Both the position numbers and the translations under genes were made by a program. Shown here piece by piece: positions 37,332 through 48,574 of a DNA stretch of 64,000 nucleotides. The stretch comes from Ascochyta rabiei (Eukaryota; Ascomycota; Dothideomycetes; Pleosporales; Didymellaceae), in the NCBI RefSeq assembly GCF_004011695.2, contig NC_082420.1:868001-932000 (forward strand). The letters are read 5' to 3'. How positions within the stretch are numbered: the first letter of the stretch is position 1; each line of letters starts with the position of its first letter. The notes beneath the pieces were generated by a model that was not told the DNA's origin, searched no databases, and worked only from the letters and a program-made list of their open reading frames with translations.

Positions 37332-37403
37332 GGGTAGAGGCTTAGTGTAGTCTTAGCAGAGTAATCTGCTTACCTGTTTGATCCGCTTACCTGTGGAGTA
37401 CGT
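37332..37403 (-). repeat. Right terminal inverted repeat of the Fot1-like element
   Basis: Reverse complement of 9963-10034 with several G-to-A and C-to-T differences in TpG/CpA context, as RIP produces. Confidence 0.9.
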
Positions 37404-37935
37404 TATAAAGTAATGTAATGTACTAGCTACTCTTCTTTCTTTTTATACAATAGTAATGTAATATACCAGCTACTCTTCTTTTCTTTTACACAAAGGTAAT
37501 CTAATATAGTAGCTACTCTTCTTTTTCTTTCTATAAAAAGTAATATAATATACTAGCTACTCTTCTTTTCTTTTATACAAAGGTAATATAATGTACTAGC
37601 TACTCTTCTTTTTCTTTCTATATAAAGTTATATAATGTACTAGCTACTCTTCTTTTCTTATATATAAAGGTAATGTAATATACTAGCTACTCTTCTTTTC
37701 CTTTCTATATAAAATAATGTAATGTAGCAGCTACTTTTTTTTTACACAAAGGTAGTATAATATACTAGCTACTCTTCTTTTCCTCTCTATATAAAGTAAT
37801 ATAATGTACTAGCTACTCTTCTTTTCTTTTATATAAAGGTAATATAATATACTAGCTACTCTTCTTTTCCTTTCTATATAAAGTAATGTAAAGTACTAGC
37901 TACTCTTCTTTTCTTTTATATAATAGTAATAAAGC
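37404..37935 (+). repeat. Right part of the 44-bp satellite array (about 12 monomers)
   Basis: About twelve monomers of about 44 bp with the same alternating tails as 9796-9962, ending at GTAATAAAGCAGACAG. Most TGTA and CAG sites are changed to TATA and TAG. Together with the left four monomers this was one array before the Fot1-like insertion. Confidence 0.93.
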
Positions 37936-39830
37936 AGACAGCAAGCCTGCATTAGGAAATAGACGCACCCTAATTAGGTAATCTAGGCCCTGTGTACGGC
38001 TTTTGCGCTACGCTTAAACAGGAAATTAGCCTTAATGTCCATCGTAAAGAGACCTCCTCTACTGTTATTTTTCCTCCCTCTCTTCCTCCTATTGCTCTCT
38101 ACTCTAATCCCTTTTGTCTACGCCCCCTCATCTGCGTCTAGCTACCGCCCCTTAGCTAACTTAACCCTACTATCTTTTATTAGGCATTTTCTTAAATTTA
38201 GCTGCCTACTTAGAAGAGTTAGGCTACCTTACTACAGTACCTAATTGTTTCTCCTTTAGTCCTAATACAGGTTAACTACCCTAGCCTTTACACACGTAAA
38301 GTCCCCTAAAACTTATACACCTCTAGACTTCTACTTGCAATATAACATAATAGGGACAATTCTATAAGCAAAACACCTCTTACATTTATTCTGTCTAGAC
38401 TCTCCTTCCCTTCCTTACTAGCGTTACCTAGAGCTTATCTGCAGTTAAACAGGTGGTGCTTGCCCGCCGCACAGTCTAGCCCTTCACTGAATTGACTAAT
38501 TAGCCCCCGCCCCCCCCCCCCTCACTCTCCTATAGCTTTGCTGGGGCGTTAGCGCTTTAGCAACGCACTGTCTTACGTATAACATAGTTAAGACAGATTA
38601 CATAATTGTTTATACTGTACTCTTAGCTCTAGTTACTCTGCTTCCTGCACCTAGTTCCTTTAGTAGAACATGCCCTCTAATCTCCTTACTTAGCATGCGT
38701 TATGCCTAGACAAACTCTCTCTTTTAGACGCAATCCTCTACTTAAATAAGATGCTAGTTTTGGGCTTAGGGTCTTACAATACTTTGCTACACATAGTAGG
38801 TCTACAGTACCTGTTATATTATAGTGTTGCAGTGCAACAAGCAAGGGGTAGAGGTTAGGAGGCAGCTAGCTGGCTACTTAGCGTTGTTGTTAGCGTAGCA
38901 AGTAGGAGATAAACTAAAGCATGCCCATATCCTGCTCTAGCCAGAAGGAGACACTTTCTGGTCAATAGCGCCTATGTCTCAGCTCTAGTCACTCAGCATT
39001 ACCTCTTCCTACCTTTGGTTCTTCTACGGAATACGCTTGCTAATCCAGGCTTAGTAATCTGCGTTCTGCTAAAGCTAAGTCTGTTAGTAATAATGCAGCT
39101 AAGCGCTTGTTGTCTTAGTTAGTGTTAGTATTAGTGTTAGCATTAGCGTTAGTATAACCTGTAAGGGATTAGTAGAGCCTTCTCTGCTACTGTTTTAGCT
39201 GAAGGGAGAGCGCTGTTAGATAAATTGCTTCTATACTCGTGTCTTAGTCCTTATTTCCTAGCATTGTTACCCTAAATTCCTTTAGTTAATTAGATACTAT
39301 ATCTACTTGCTCTTGTTTTACTAGTTCTTTTGTAGCTAGACCTAGCAGTATTATGTAGTAAAGCACTTAAATACTATATAGACCTTGTAATCTCTATGCA
39401 GGACGCTACGCCTTATCTAAGTTACTAAGATTAGATCTTTTCTAGCATATATTGCAGTTAATAATCTAGTAATTAAAGAAATACCTAGCGATTAAGGGCT
39501 CTATCTTAGTAAGGTTAACAGAAAGCCTAGGGTCGCGCTTAGAGAGTCATGCGCATCCTTAGTAGCTTCTGCAGAAATAGTTAGGTTAAGAGTAAGAAAT
39601 AGTTAAATAACAAGGGTTACGTTAGAGACACTAAGGATAGGTAGTATAATTAATCTAGCGTTGTTATCTAGATATCTTCTCCCCCTAGAAGCGTTGTTAG
39701 CTTAGTAAGCTATTTTCTATTTAAAAATCTTAATACAGCACTATTTTCTTAGCTAGAGTTTATTAGATAAAATTATAATCTTATAATAGCTGCTTTTACT
39801 TTAGTTCTTTAGACTATTTTATCTTAGTTT
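37936..39830. other. Unassigned partly RIP-mutated DNA
   Basis: No transposon motif recognised. It includes a small frame at 38035-38244 (69 aa) starting with a signal-peptide-like LLLFFLPLFLLLLSTLIPFVYA, a C homopolymer near 38507-38521, a less mutated patch around 38930-39040, and a GTTAGT/GTTAGC hexamer run at 39118-39155. Whether the small frame is expressed cannot be judged. Confidence 0.4.
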
Positions 39831-41853
39831 AAATATTACAACCTTATGTTAATTAAGTATACTAAATCTAAGGCTAAGGCTAAGGTTATAGGGTATACTC
39901 TTCCTAGAGATTATATAAAGGAAGTAACTTCTAATCTAGGATTACTATATTAAGGTATTGTTTGCTTGTTAGTCTTGTTAGCAACTTAAACTAGACTAAC
40001 TTATGTGTAGATACTAAGGGTAACCTTTACGTTGTCCCTTAACAGACACTACAGTTCTACGCAACAGGCCCTATTAAGGAGATAGACCTAGCAATTTGCA
40101 ATCTATCTAGAGTAGGCTATAGCAAAGGCATGTACAATATTGTATCTAGCAACTATTACTACTATTTAGCTCTAAATTACTTAATAAGGGAGGAACAGGT
40201 TACGCTATATGCGTTGTAACATTAGATTTAGCTATAAACAAGTTACTTAATAGAAGCAGTTAAGGTATGTATTAAAGTATGCTGTTATTTTAATATTACT
40301 AATTAGTATAGACTTCTATTTAGTTAACACAGTTAAAGAACACAACAGCGTTGCGCACGTTCAGCCTAGTAACAAGGCCTCTAACTATTAGGAAAATAAT
40401 TACAACCTAACTATTAGCAATAAAGGAGACTATATTAGCTAGTATAGTAATCCTAATATAGCTGTAAAGCACGCTTTCTCTATAGGGGATATAGAAAGTT
40501 CTTGTTATAGTAAGTACTACTAAACTACTTAACAGGGCCACGTTAACACTGTCTAAGAGGGACTACTAGCAGAGAATAGAATATTCTTAAGTACTATTAG
40601 TGTAACAAATAGAATATCTATAATATATAAATAGTTATATTATTCTTTAGTTATTAGTATAATAATAATAATCCTAGTAGCAGCAACATATATTATATTA
40701 GAAGCAGAGCTAAAAGACGCCTATCTAGCTAAGCAGCAAAGGCTAACTAAGTAATACCTACAGAGTCCTACGCTTAATCTTATATCTTTACCTAAGTTAA
40801 TATCTCTACTATATCTTAGCAGCTAAGCTTCCTGTTCTATCCCTAGCCCTTAAGCTGCAGGCTGTAAAGACAATAGTGCTATAAACCTAGTCCTGCCTCT
40901 AATTAATCTCTATAATAAGGAAGATAACTACAAGACAGATGTCTATATCATAGTTAATAGATTACTATAATTAAGAAGATCTATATCTTCTTCTAAAGGG
41001 ATAGAAGGTAATTAAGATATTATTTAGGATACTGACTATTGTAAGATAAATTAACAAGATAGCCTTAACAAAGTTAGTAAAAGCTTTAAGGACAAACTTA
41101 GCTAAAATAAGGAGGGATTTAGCATCCCTTTAGCGAAACCTTAACAGCGTGTAGGCAGGGACTAGGCACCTAAGAGGAAACGTAGGCTATTAAACACTGC
41201 TCTTAGACTACTATACTATAATACAGTACCTATAAAGGCATAGTAATAAGTAGGGCTAAGTTATCTAAGAGAAAAGCTAATACTAGGACAGCTTAGGATT
41301 AATAGGAGGCTTTAGTCTTGCTTTCTACAATTATCCTCTCTAGGCACAACGCCTAGCAATAGAATTAACATTAACTCTAGACCTAGCCTTAATATGTCTT
41401 TTAAGATAACTAATCTTACACTCAACACTATCCTAAATAAGTTATTAATTATGGTAGTAACTGTCTGTTATTAAAACTTAAATCTGTCTCTTAACCTAGT
41501 AGCTTTAGATTATAAGTTCTTTAGTAAGGAAGGTAAAGTTATCTACATAACCTAGCTATTGCTAGGTTTCTAGATATTGCTAGGTTATTAGTGTAACAAT
41601 AGTGCCCTAGGTTTATGTAATTGTAGAAGGTTAAATATAGAGTAGATTAACAGTTCCTATAGTGATGCTGCTAGTTATAGAACAGACTACTTAGAAGATA
41701 GCTAGAATAAAGAAGGGTAGGATAGAGATTAAGGTACAGAAGTATACAGCTAACAAATGCATAAGCACTAGCTAGAGTTAGATAAAGAGCTTTTGCTGTT
41801 ATTAAAGGATAAGTAGATTATAGAATAGAAAGAGGTATGTAAACACTTTCTAA
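39831..41853 (+). pseudogene. Degraded membrane-protein-like gene, interrupted by the first hAT element
   Basis: Plus-strand coding-like stretch broken by TAG/TAA: a hydrophobic start (RYCLLVSLV), an extracellular-like part (LYVVP...FYATGPIKEIDLAICNLSRV), a single strong transmembrane segment (YYSLVISIIIIILVAATYII, about 40635-40700) and a basic tail (KPKRKRRLL-like, about 41150-41200). A GTATGT...TACTAAT...TTTAG segment at 40265-40323 looks like a fungal intron, although the flanking frames do not join perfectly. There is no transposon motif, so it may be a duplicated host gene destroyed by RIP. It is cut at 41853 by the hAT element. Confidence 0.35.
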
Positions 41854-41865
41854 TACGCTGGCAAA

Positions 41866-42108
41866 AGGGTAGGGGGTACCCTAGGGTTAGGTAGGGGTTA
41901 GGTACAGTCGGCATGGACGTTAGGTAGGGGTAGGGTAGGGGTAGGGGTAGGGTAGGGTCTGTACGGATGTTAGGTAGGAGTAGGGTAGGGGTAGGGGTTA
42001 GGTAGAGTAGGGTCAGGTAGGGGTTGGGTAGAGGTTGGGTAGGGGTTAGGTAGGGGTTAGGTAGGGGTTAGGTAGGGGTTAGGTAGGGGTAGGGTAGGGT
42101 AGGTTAAA
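41866..42108 (+). repeat. Left subterminal GGTAGGGGTTA array of the hAT element
   Basis: Degenerate repeats of GGTAGGGGTTAGG/GGGTAGGGGTA, G-rich on the plus strand. This is similar to, but not the same as, the telomere repeat TTAGGG. Confidence 0.9.
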
Positions 42109-42339
42109 GTTACCTAATCTTCTATAATACTATAGATAATATACTTAATAGTATGCTACTAAAAAATGCTGTGTACATAAAGAACTTAATTTTAAAAGAT
42201 TTAAAGAGAAGACAGAATTCTAGGGTTTTCTCTATTTATAACATCTATTTATTACAGGACTATGTATCCTAATACTATAGTAGCCTTACTCTCTTTTACA
42301 GCTGCTGTTCTTACTAAGATAGAGTTAATAGACTAGTTT

Positions 42340-45300
42340 CTTTAGTACTACTACTGTATTACTCTTCTTCTATAACCTCTGTTTCTAGACTAGGACAAGC
42401 TAGTAGCTTAAAGAGATTATCTAGCTTATCTAAAGCTGCCTCCTCCCCTTCTTGTATCTGTGCTAAAGCAAGAGAATCCTTTAGAATTATAATCTAGCGT
42501 ATTATAGTAGCAGATAACCTATGCTGTTAGTCCCTGATTACATCCCTAGCTGTGTTAAACACCTGTTTAACTCTAACTTCTATTATTAGTACTGTAAGTA
42601 TATCTTTTGCTACACAAGCAAGTTATAGATAAGTTACAGCATTAACCTTCTACTAGTCTAGTAGATTAAATCTATCTCCCTGTTATATGCAAGGGGTACT
42701 AAGATAGGCCTTTCCTTCTTAGCGGGTGTAAGCTACCTCCTTGTTATTATTAGACAGGTTTAAACTCTAACTGTAGGATATAAAGCTTCTATTAGGTTAG
42801 TAGACTAATGTTACAGGTTTTTAGAACTAATTATCTTCTACTAACTGTTAAACAGGGTTGTGAAGTACTTGTGTAGAGCAACCTAAATTATTATTATTAT
42901 AACAATCTAGGTATTGTAAGAATTGCTCTTAGTACATATACTTATCTTAAACTTCCTAGGTATTATCCTTATAATGTAGTTAGTAATAGTATGTAATAAA
43001 CTGCTATAATAACATTACCTTATACACAGTAAGCTTCTAGCTTAGATCTAAAATAGTTGCACAGTCAAATAAGAACCTTCAACTGTCTTCTATTTTTAAA
43101 TAGTACTTAGACAGCTTAACATAACCCTTTTACGCAGCTGCTTTTATAGCTTCTAGCTATTCTAAGTTATTAGCGTGACCTAGGTTGTTACTAAGCTCTT
43201 TAGTTATCTAATCTAAGAAAATAAATAGCTAGTTATACATTAGCTAGATGTGCTAGATAAGGGGCTTATAAGTCTTGCTAAGGGCACTAGATACCTTCTT
43301 AAATTACTGTAGTATTATTGTAACAGCCCGCAGGTGCTGCTACTTAGTTGCTGCTAGTTAGAGTTTCTTAAGATCTTTAAAATTAGCTTCTGCTACCTTA
43401 TTATATATAGAAGCACCTTCTCTACAGCTTAGTAGCTTTAGTGCAATTTCTTGCTCTAACTATTTGTTAATGTAGACCTAAAGCTTTAGTGCGCGCTTAC
43501 ATATATTATAGGTAGAGTTCTACCTAGTCCTAATATATTATATAACTAATAGTTAATAATTTGCTAGAATATTACTCTATAGTGTAAGAAACCTCTTAAA
43601 TTATTGTAGTAATAGATCTATTATAATGCAGATAGCTTAGATCTGTGTTATACGTAGTATGTAATAAAATAATGTAATAAATAATTTCTACCTTCTAGAG
43701 AGAGTTTAGAACAGACATGCTGTTTTTAATACCCCTAATATAGCGCTGCTGCAGTCTTTGTGCATGCTCTAGTTCTAGTAATACCTTAAGTTAGAGATAG
43801 TAAATAATGTCTTATATAACAAGGTTAATTATATATATAAGATAAGGAACAGTGTTCTCTCTACTATCCTAAGTAATATTGTTCTGCTGTAGCAACCTCT
43901 CTAAGGTCTGTAATAATGTACTGTTATTACTAGCATTATTATAAGTAATAGCAAGCAGTTATTTTATAGTTTTAGTTTCCTAAAGAAGTTAAAGAACTTG
44001 CTTTGCTATAGAGGATCCTGTATGTTTTCTGCACATAGGAATAAAGTCTAAAAGGACTTCTTATAATTTCTAGCTCTTGTTTATATAGTAACCTTTAATA
44101 GCTAGGAAGCTAAGGTAATTACTTGCAGTCTAGGCATCTATTGCAATAGACAATTTAGTACTAGAACTAAGATCCTAGAGAAGAGCGCGTTTAGCAGCCT
44201 TAAATTAGCTCTAGAATATCTAGCTGAATTTATAACGGGTAGTTATTACAGCTTTTAGCCTTAGGAAGTAGATAAATTGTTAGAATAACGGCTGTTTAAT
44301 TATTTAAAATAAGAGGTTGTTGTTAACAACTAATTGCATAAGCTCTGTTTTAAAGGCTAAAGCAGAGTATGTAGGATTAGAAGAAAACTAGTTTTTGTTT
44401 TACTGGTAGGCAGTGTATAGATATAATAGGAGGGTTAACAAAGTATAAGCAGGATTCTTAATTTGTCTGCAGGCTTGTAAACTAAGGTGTTAGATAAGAT
44501 GCTTAGTCCTACAGCCTTTTATAACTAGGTGCTAAAGAACTAACCTACAGTTATAACAGTATATATATAGATAGCTATCTTATACCTAAAAGGCTTTGCT
44601 ATATCTACTCTAGATCTAGCCTAAGTAAGTTAGTGCATCCTAATGTAGCTTTTTAGAAGCAGGATTGCTTCCCTATAATGTAGTTGTCTACTACTAATCC
44701 TATACTATAATAGTTGCCTTACTATTACTAGTATTAGGGTCTAGGGATACTAGCTGTTTAATAAGATATAATTGTTTTAGAAACGCCCCTTTAACAAGTT
44801 GTGTAGCAGAGAAAGTAAGAGATAGAAGAAGCTTAGGTAGAGTAGAAGGTGTGTCTACTAGTAGTAATAACATATATGTTATATGTAGACGTAACAAATA
44901 TAGATATTTAATCCTAAGGCAACAGGATAATAGAAAAACTTTTTAACAAACTGCCTAGGGCAAGCCTAAGCCCTAACAGCAAGAATGTTATATTTAGTGC
45001 TAGGAACAAGTTGTTTTACTATTTTCTTAGGGTTAGCTTAGATATTTTAAGCGAGTTTCTGATTAGGTAGAGATACAAAATAATAAATTAAATAGAAATT
45101 AGTAGATCTTGCAAAAGAGGCTATCTATGTGTTAATTAGCTGTTATTTTAAGCTAAAACATTAGCTCTATATCTAATCTAGATCTATCTTATTATTGTTA
45201 TTAGATCTTTTAGATCCTAATTCCTCTATATCTTTTTTAGCTAATAACTTGTAAAATTACTTATTAGTCTTATACACATTTGGCATAGACTAATAGAACT

Positions 45301-46600
45301 CCTCTAGCTTAAAATTAGACTCTTTAATCTCCTCCTCACACTTATTATTATTAGGTGCTAGAATGAATAGGCAATAGCTGACAAGCTTAGTATCCTAACT
45401 AATCTTATCTAAGAGAGATAGAGGTTTAGTTTAACTATAGTAATTAGTAAGTGTATATAATAATATAATGTAATAACTTACAGCTAGGTATTATTAGTTG
45501 TAACTGCTATACTTTTAGGTAACATATTATTATAGAAGGCCTCCTATTCTTCTTTCTCCTTCTTGCTCTTAAAGGTGTTATCTTTAAGTTTTTAAAGACC
45601 TTGCTAATACTCTTAGTAGAGCAGTTTCTTAACAACGCTGCTATTAGAAAAGAGCTGTTTGTTAACTTAGCCTATAGTAGTCTAACTAGCAGTGTGCCAG
45701 TGCACAGAGTAACTACCTCGGTAATGCTGGTGAACAGGGGGGATAACCTCAGCAATCCCTCAGATGCCAGGTATAAGAGGGGCATCTATCCATCTGATAG
45801 ACCTTACCTTACAACCTACCCTTAATCAACCTCTCTACATCTACATCTATCCTTCTTTTGTCTCTCTCTCTCTGCCTACTAACGGGTGCTTCCTACTCCT
45901 GTTCAGCAGTAGAACTGTCTTAAGCAAGTTCTGTATGCTTTCTAAGGGCCTGTTAGTGTGCGCAAAGTTCTATTTTATACTTAAGATTATCCTACTTCTT
46001 ATAAACAGTCTTAAGCTTATTTTTAAGCTACTTAGCTATTCTTAGTTAGTAAATGTTTGTAATAAGAAGCTGTAATAACTAAATACTAGCAGATAACTTA
46101 AAGCGTTGCTAATTAACATCTTCTTTAGTCTAGGCTACTATTACAGCTTAAATATTAAGATCTGCTAAAGCATAAGACTAGTCTTAACCTAACTTTAGCC
46201 TAGCCTGGTATTTTGCTGCATAATTAGTAGCCTTTACCTTATTAATAATTTCCTTCTCTTTGCTACGTAAGGCAGCTTAATTTCTTTGTTAAACTGCGCA
46301 GATACTGTTGCTAAGCTCTCCCTTAAAGAAGACTTTTATGCCAGTCTTTTGGCCTACAGCCCTAATCTAATTATAAGAATTAAGAACTTAATTAATCTTA
46401 TAGTCTCTTAAATAGAAACCCTAGTATTGTTAGCACTAACTGTTATAACAGGATGTAATAACTACCTTATTTAGTTAATTCTACTTCTTAGCAGTAAAGC
46501 TAGCTAGTATACTAGTACCTGTAGTGCTAGCAAAGGTTAGCATATCTTCCTCCTCCTCCTTCTTAATATTATTAGCGTTAAGATTAATTATGCTAACTAT
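42340..46600 (-). pseudogene. hAT transposase, split by a solo LTR
   Basis: The minus-strand C-terminal part (about 42640 down to 42420) shows ACVAKDILTVLIIEVRVKQV, then FNTARDVI.D.QHRLSATII, the hAT dimerisation region. The N-terminal part lies near 46480-46150 (WLNKVVITSCY-like, then GELSNSICAV.QRN), a likely zinc-binding domain. Stops are frequent. The region between is too degraded to place the catalytic residues, and the solo LTR at 45693-45905 interrupts it. Confidence 0.7.
45693..45905 (+). mobile_element. Solo C-type LTR (213 bp), not RIP-mutated
   Basis: Starts TGTGCCAGTGCACAGAG and ends CTCCTGTTCA, with a perfect 4-bp duplication GCAG at 45689-45692 and 45906-45909. The internal GCCAGGTATAAGAGGGGCAT is the TATA region shared with C1 and C2. 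CpA and TpG sites are intact while the hAT around it is mutated. Confidence 0.9.
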
Positions 46601-46734
46601 AATAGGAGGCAGTAATAACATGTAGTATTGTATAAATAGAAGGTATTATAGATGTAGAAGGTGTTATAGAAGAGCAGGGCGGTTATAAGCTTTTTAGCAG
46701 CTAGTCTGTGCTTAACCTATCCTGGTTTTGCTAG

Positions 46735-47225
46735 CGCAAAAGTAACAAACACTAGCGCTGTTGCAAAAACAAATATTAAAACCCCTTCTAATTATATTAA
46801 AACAGCTTAGAGCTAGGTGTAACTTATATTAAAAAAATGCGCTTAGTAAATATGTAAAACTGTAGGTTATTATAGTTTAGTATTATATAACTGTTTATGC
46901 ATTATAGTTATAATAATCCCTACTTATAATTGATTTTGGTTTTCTTGCGCTAGGCAGCAGCCTCTACTAGCGCTTAAACAACAAACGCTAGCGCTAAAGT
47001 AACAGGAAATATTTGCAACGCGTCTTATAATATTAAATTAAATTAGAATTAGACGCAGCCTAGGCTAAAAGAATGTGCTTAGTGTATTTATATTACCTAT
47101 AAGTTATTATAAGCTTTTATTATAGTTACGCTAGTGTATAATAGTTATAATAACTTTCTACTAGCTATAGATTCTGATTTTCTTACGTTAGGTAGCAGCC
47201 TAAACTTTAGAAGTGCACAGACATC
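46735..47225. repeat. Diverged ~255-bp tandem duplication inside the hAT element
   Basis: Two blocks share the order AGTAACAA.../AGTAACAGG, ATTAAA..., TAATAATCCCTACT/TAATAACTTTCTACT and GATTTTGGTTTTCTTGCGCT/GATTCTGATTTTCTTACGTT. Non-coding, between the transposase start and the right subterminal array. Confidence 0.6.
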
Positions 47226-48185
47226 TACACGCGTTATTACACTAACCTATTAATAAACTCTACTATTACCTTTTACACTACACTACTACACTATTGTAAC
47301 AGCTATACTACTACAATTTTGCTGCGCAACCTAGCTGTATTACAATATTACAGCCTACTATCACAGCTATTACAGCCTGTAAGCTATTACACCTGCTATT
47401 ACACTTATTTTTACAGCCTACTACTACAGTATACTATTACAGCTAACTATTACAGCTAACTGCCTAATTGCTAATATAGCTAGAGGTTGCAGGAACAAGG
47501 CTGTCCTAAGCTAAGGATTAGCTGTAACTAGCGGCACGCTAGTAAGGAAGCCCTTAGCAGCTAAGTCTGCCTGTAAGGCGCTTGCTCTACTACTAAAGCA
47601 TAGGTACTGTTATAAGGCTAGCAGTATATTATTATATTCTATTATTATATTTAATAACTAATACTAAGGTAGTAGTTATACTGCGTAATATCTGTTAATA
47701 CTAGAGGTTAACTAAATTGTTAATACCTAAAATGCCATTCTTACAGGTAGTTTAGGAAGTTGCTCTTTAACTAAGGATTAACCTTTAGTTCTAGGCTAGC
47801 GCTCTAGAGGCTCTTTAGGAGTCTGCTAAATCTTTCCTTATTAGTGTCTTTAAAGGTATATATTAGTTTCTTATAGAAGAATATAAAACTAATATTTAAA
47901 GATATAAATATAAACGCTATCTATGTAAAGTAAGTTACTATTTAGGTAAAGGATGTAGCTCTTGCAAAGCAATACTACTAAAGGCTTATTAGTGCCCTCT
48001 GCTAAATAATTATATATTATAAGAGGGGAAAAAAAGAGAACTAGGGTTTTATAGAATGTTTATATAATATATGCTGCTAATAAATAAACACACCTACTAA
48101 TAATAATTATCTGTAATAATATTTAAAGCTTAATAACTAAAATATTTAAATAAAAAGGCTTTAATAGGACAGATGTATAGTCACG

Positions 48186-48458
48186 TAATATACCTAACCT
48201 CTACCCCTACCCTATATAGACCCTACCCTACCTATACCCCTACCCTATGTAGACTCTACCCTACCCCTACCCCTACCCTATGTGGACCCTACCCTACCCC
48301 TACCTCTACCCTATATAGACCCTACTCTACCTCTACCCCTACCCCATATAGACCCTACCCTACCCCTACCCTCTTAGCATAGAATTAGCGTAGGTAGGGG
48401 TAGAGTGCAGTAGGGGTACATCACCTAATGTACCCTACCCCTACCCAACCCCTACCCT
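48186..48458 (-). repeat. Right subterminal array of the hAT element, inverted
   Basis: CCCTACCCCTACC repeats interspersed with TATATAGAC/TATGTAGAC spacers: a C-rich mirror of the left array. Confidence 0.9.
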
Positions 48459-48574
48459 TTTGCCACTGTACTTTCTAAGTTAGTTGCTAGGCGCAGTAAA
48501 ATTGCGTTACTACATGTTACACAAGAAGAACCAGTAACAACATTGTAAAATGGTTTAACTAGGGGCTTAACGGC

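Larger units (their letters stand above)
9963..37403 (+). mobile_element. Fot1/pogo-type DNA transposon, split by nested retrotransposons
   Basis: Terminal inverted repeats start ACGTACTCCAC at 9963 and end GTGGAGTACGT at 37403, flanked on both sides by TA, the target duplication of Tc1/mariner-pogo elements. Removing the element and one TA restores an uninterrupted satellite monomer (CCTTTCTATATAAAGTAATG). The element's own DNA is 9963-10348 plus 35927-37403, about 1.86 kb, the usual Fot1 size. It encodes a degraded DDE transposase and is split by gypsy element A1 with an ACTAA duplication. Confidence 0.92.
41854..48470 (-). mobile_element. hAT DNA transposon with telomere-like subterminal arrays (6.6 kb)
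   Basis: An 8-bp target duplication CTTTCTAA lies at 41846-41853 and 48471-48478, the length typical of hAT elements. The inverted termini are TACGCTGGCAAAAGGGTAGG on the left and TACAGTGGCAAAAGGGTAGG as the inverse of the right end. Long inverted GGTAGGGGTTA-type arrays follow inside each end. It encodes a degraded hAT transposase on the minus strand and carries a solo C-type LTR. Confidence 0.92.

Noticed and set aside
38035..38244. Small secreted effector candidate of 69 residues
   Set aside because: It has a signal-peptide-like start, but lies in partly RIP-mutated DNA with no supported promoter, Cys pattern or homologue, so I list it only inside the unassigned region.
41866..42108. Internal telomere or chromosome fusion site
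   Set aside because: The repeat is GGTAGGGGTTA-like rather than pure TTAGGG, and it sits inside hAT ends with a mirror copy at 48186-48458, so it belongs to the transposon.
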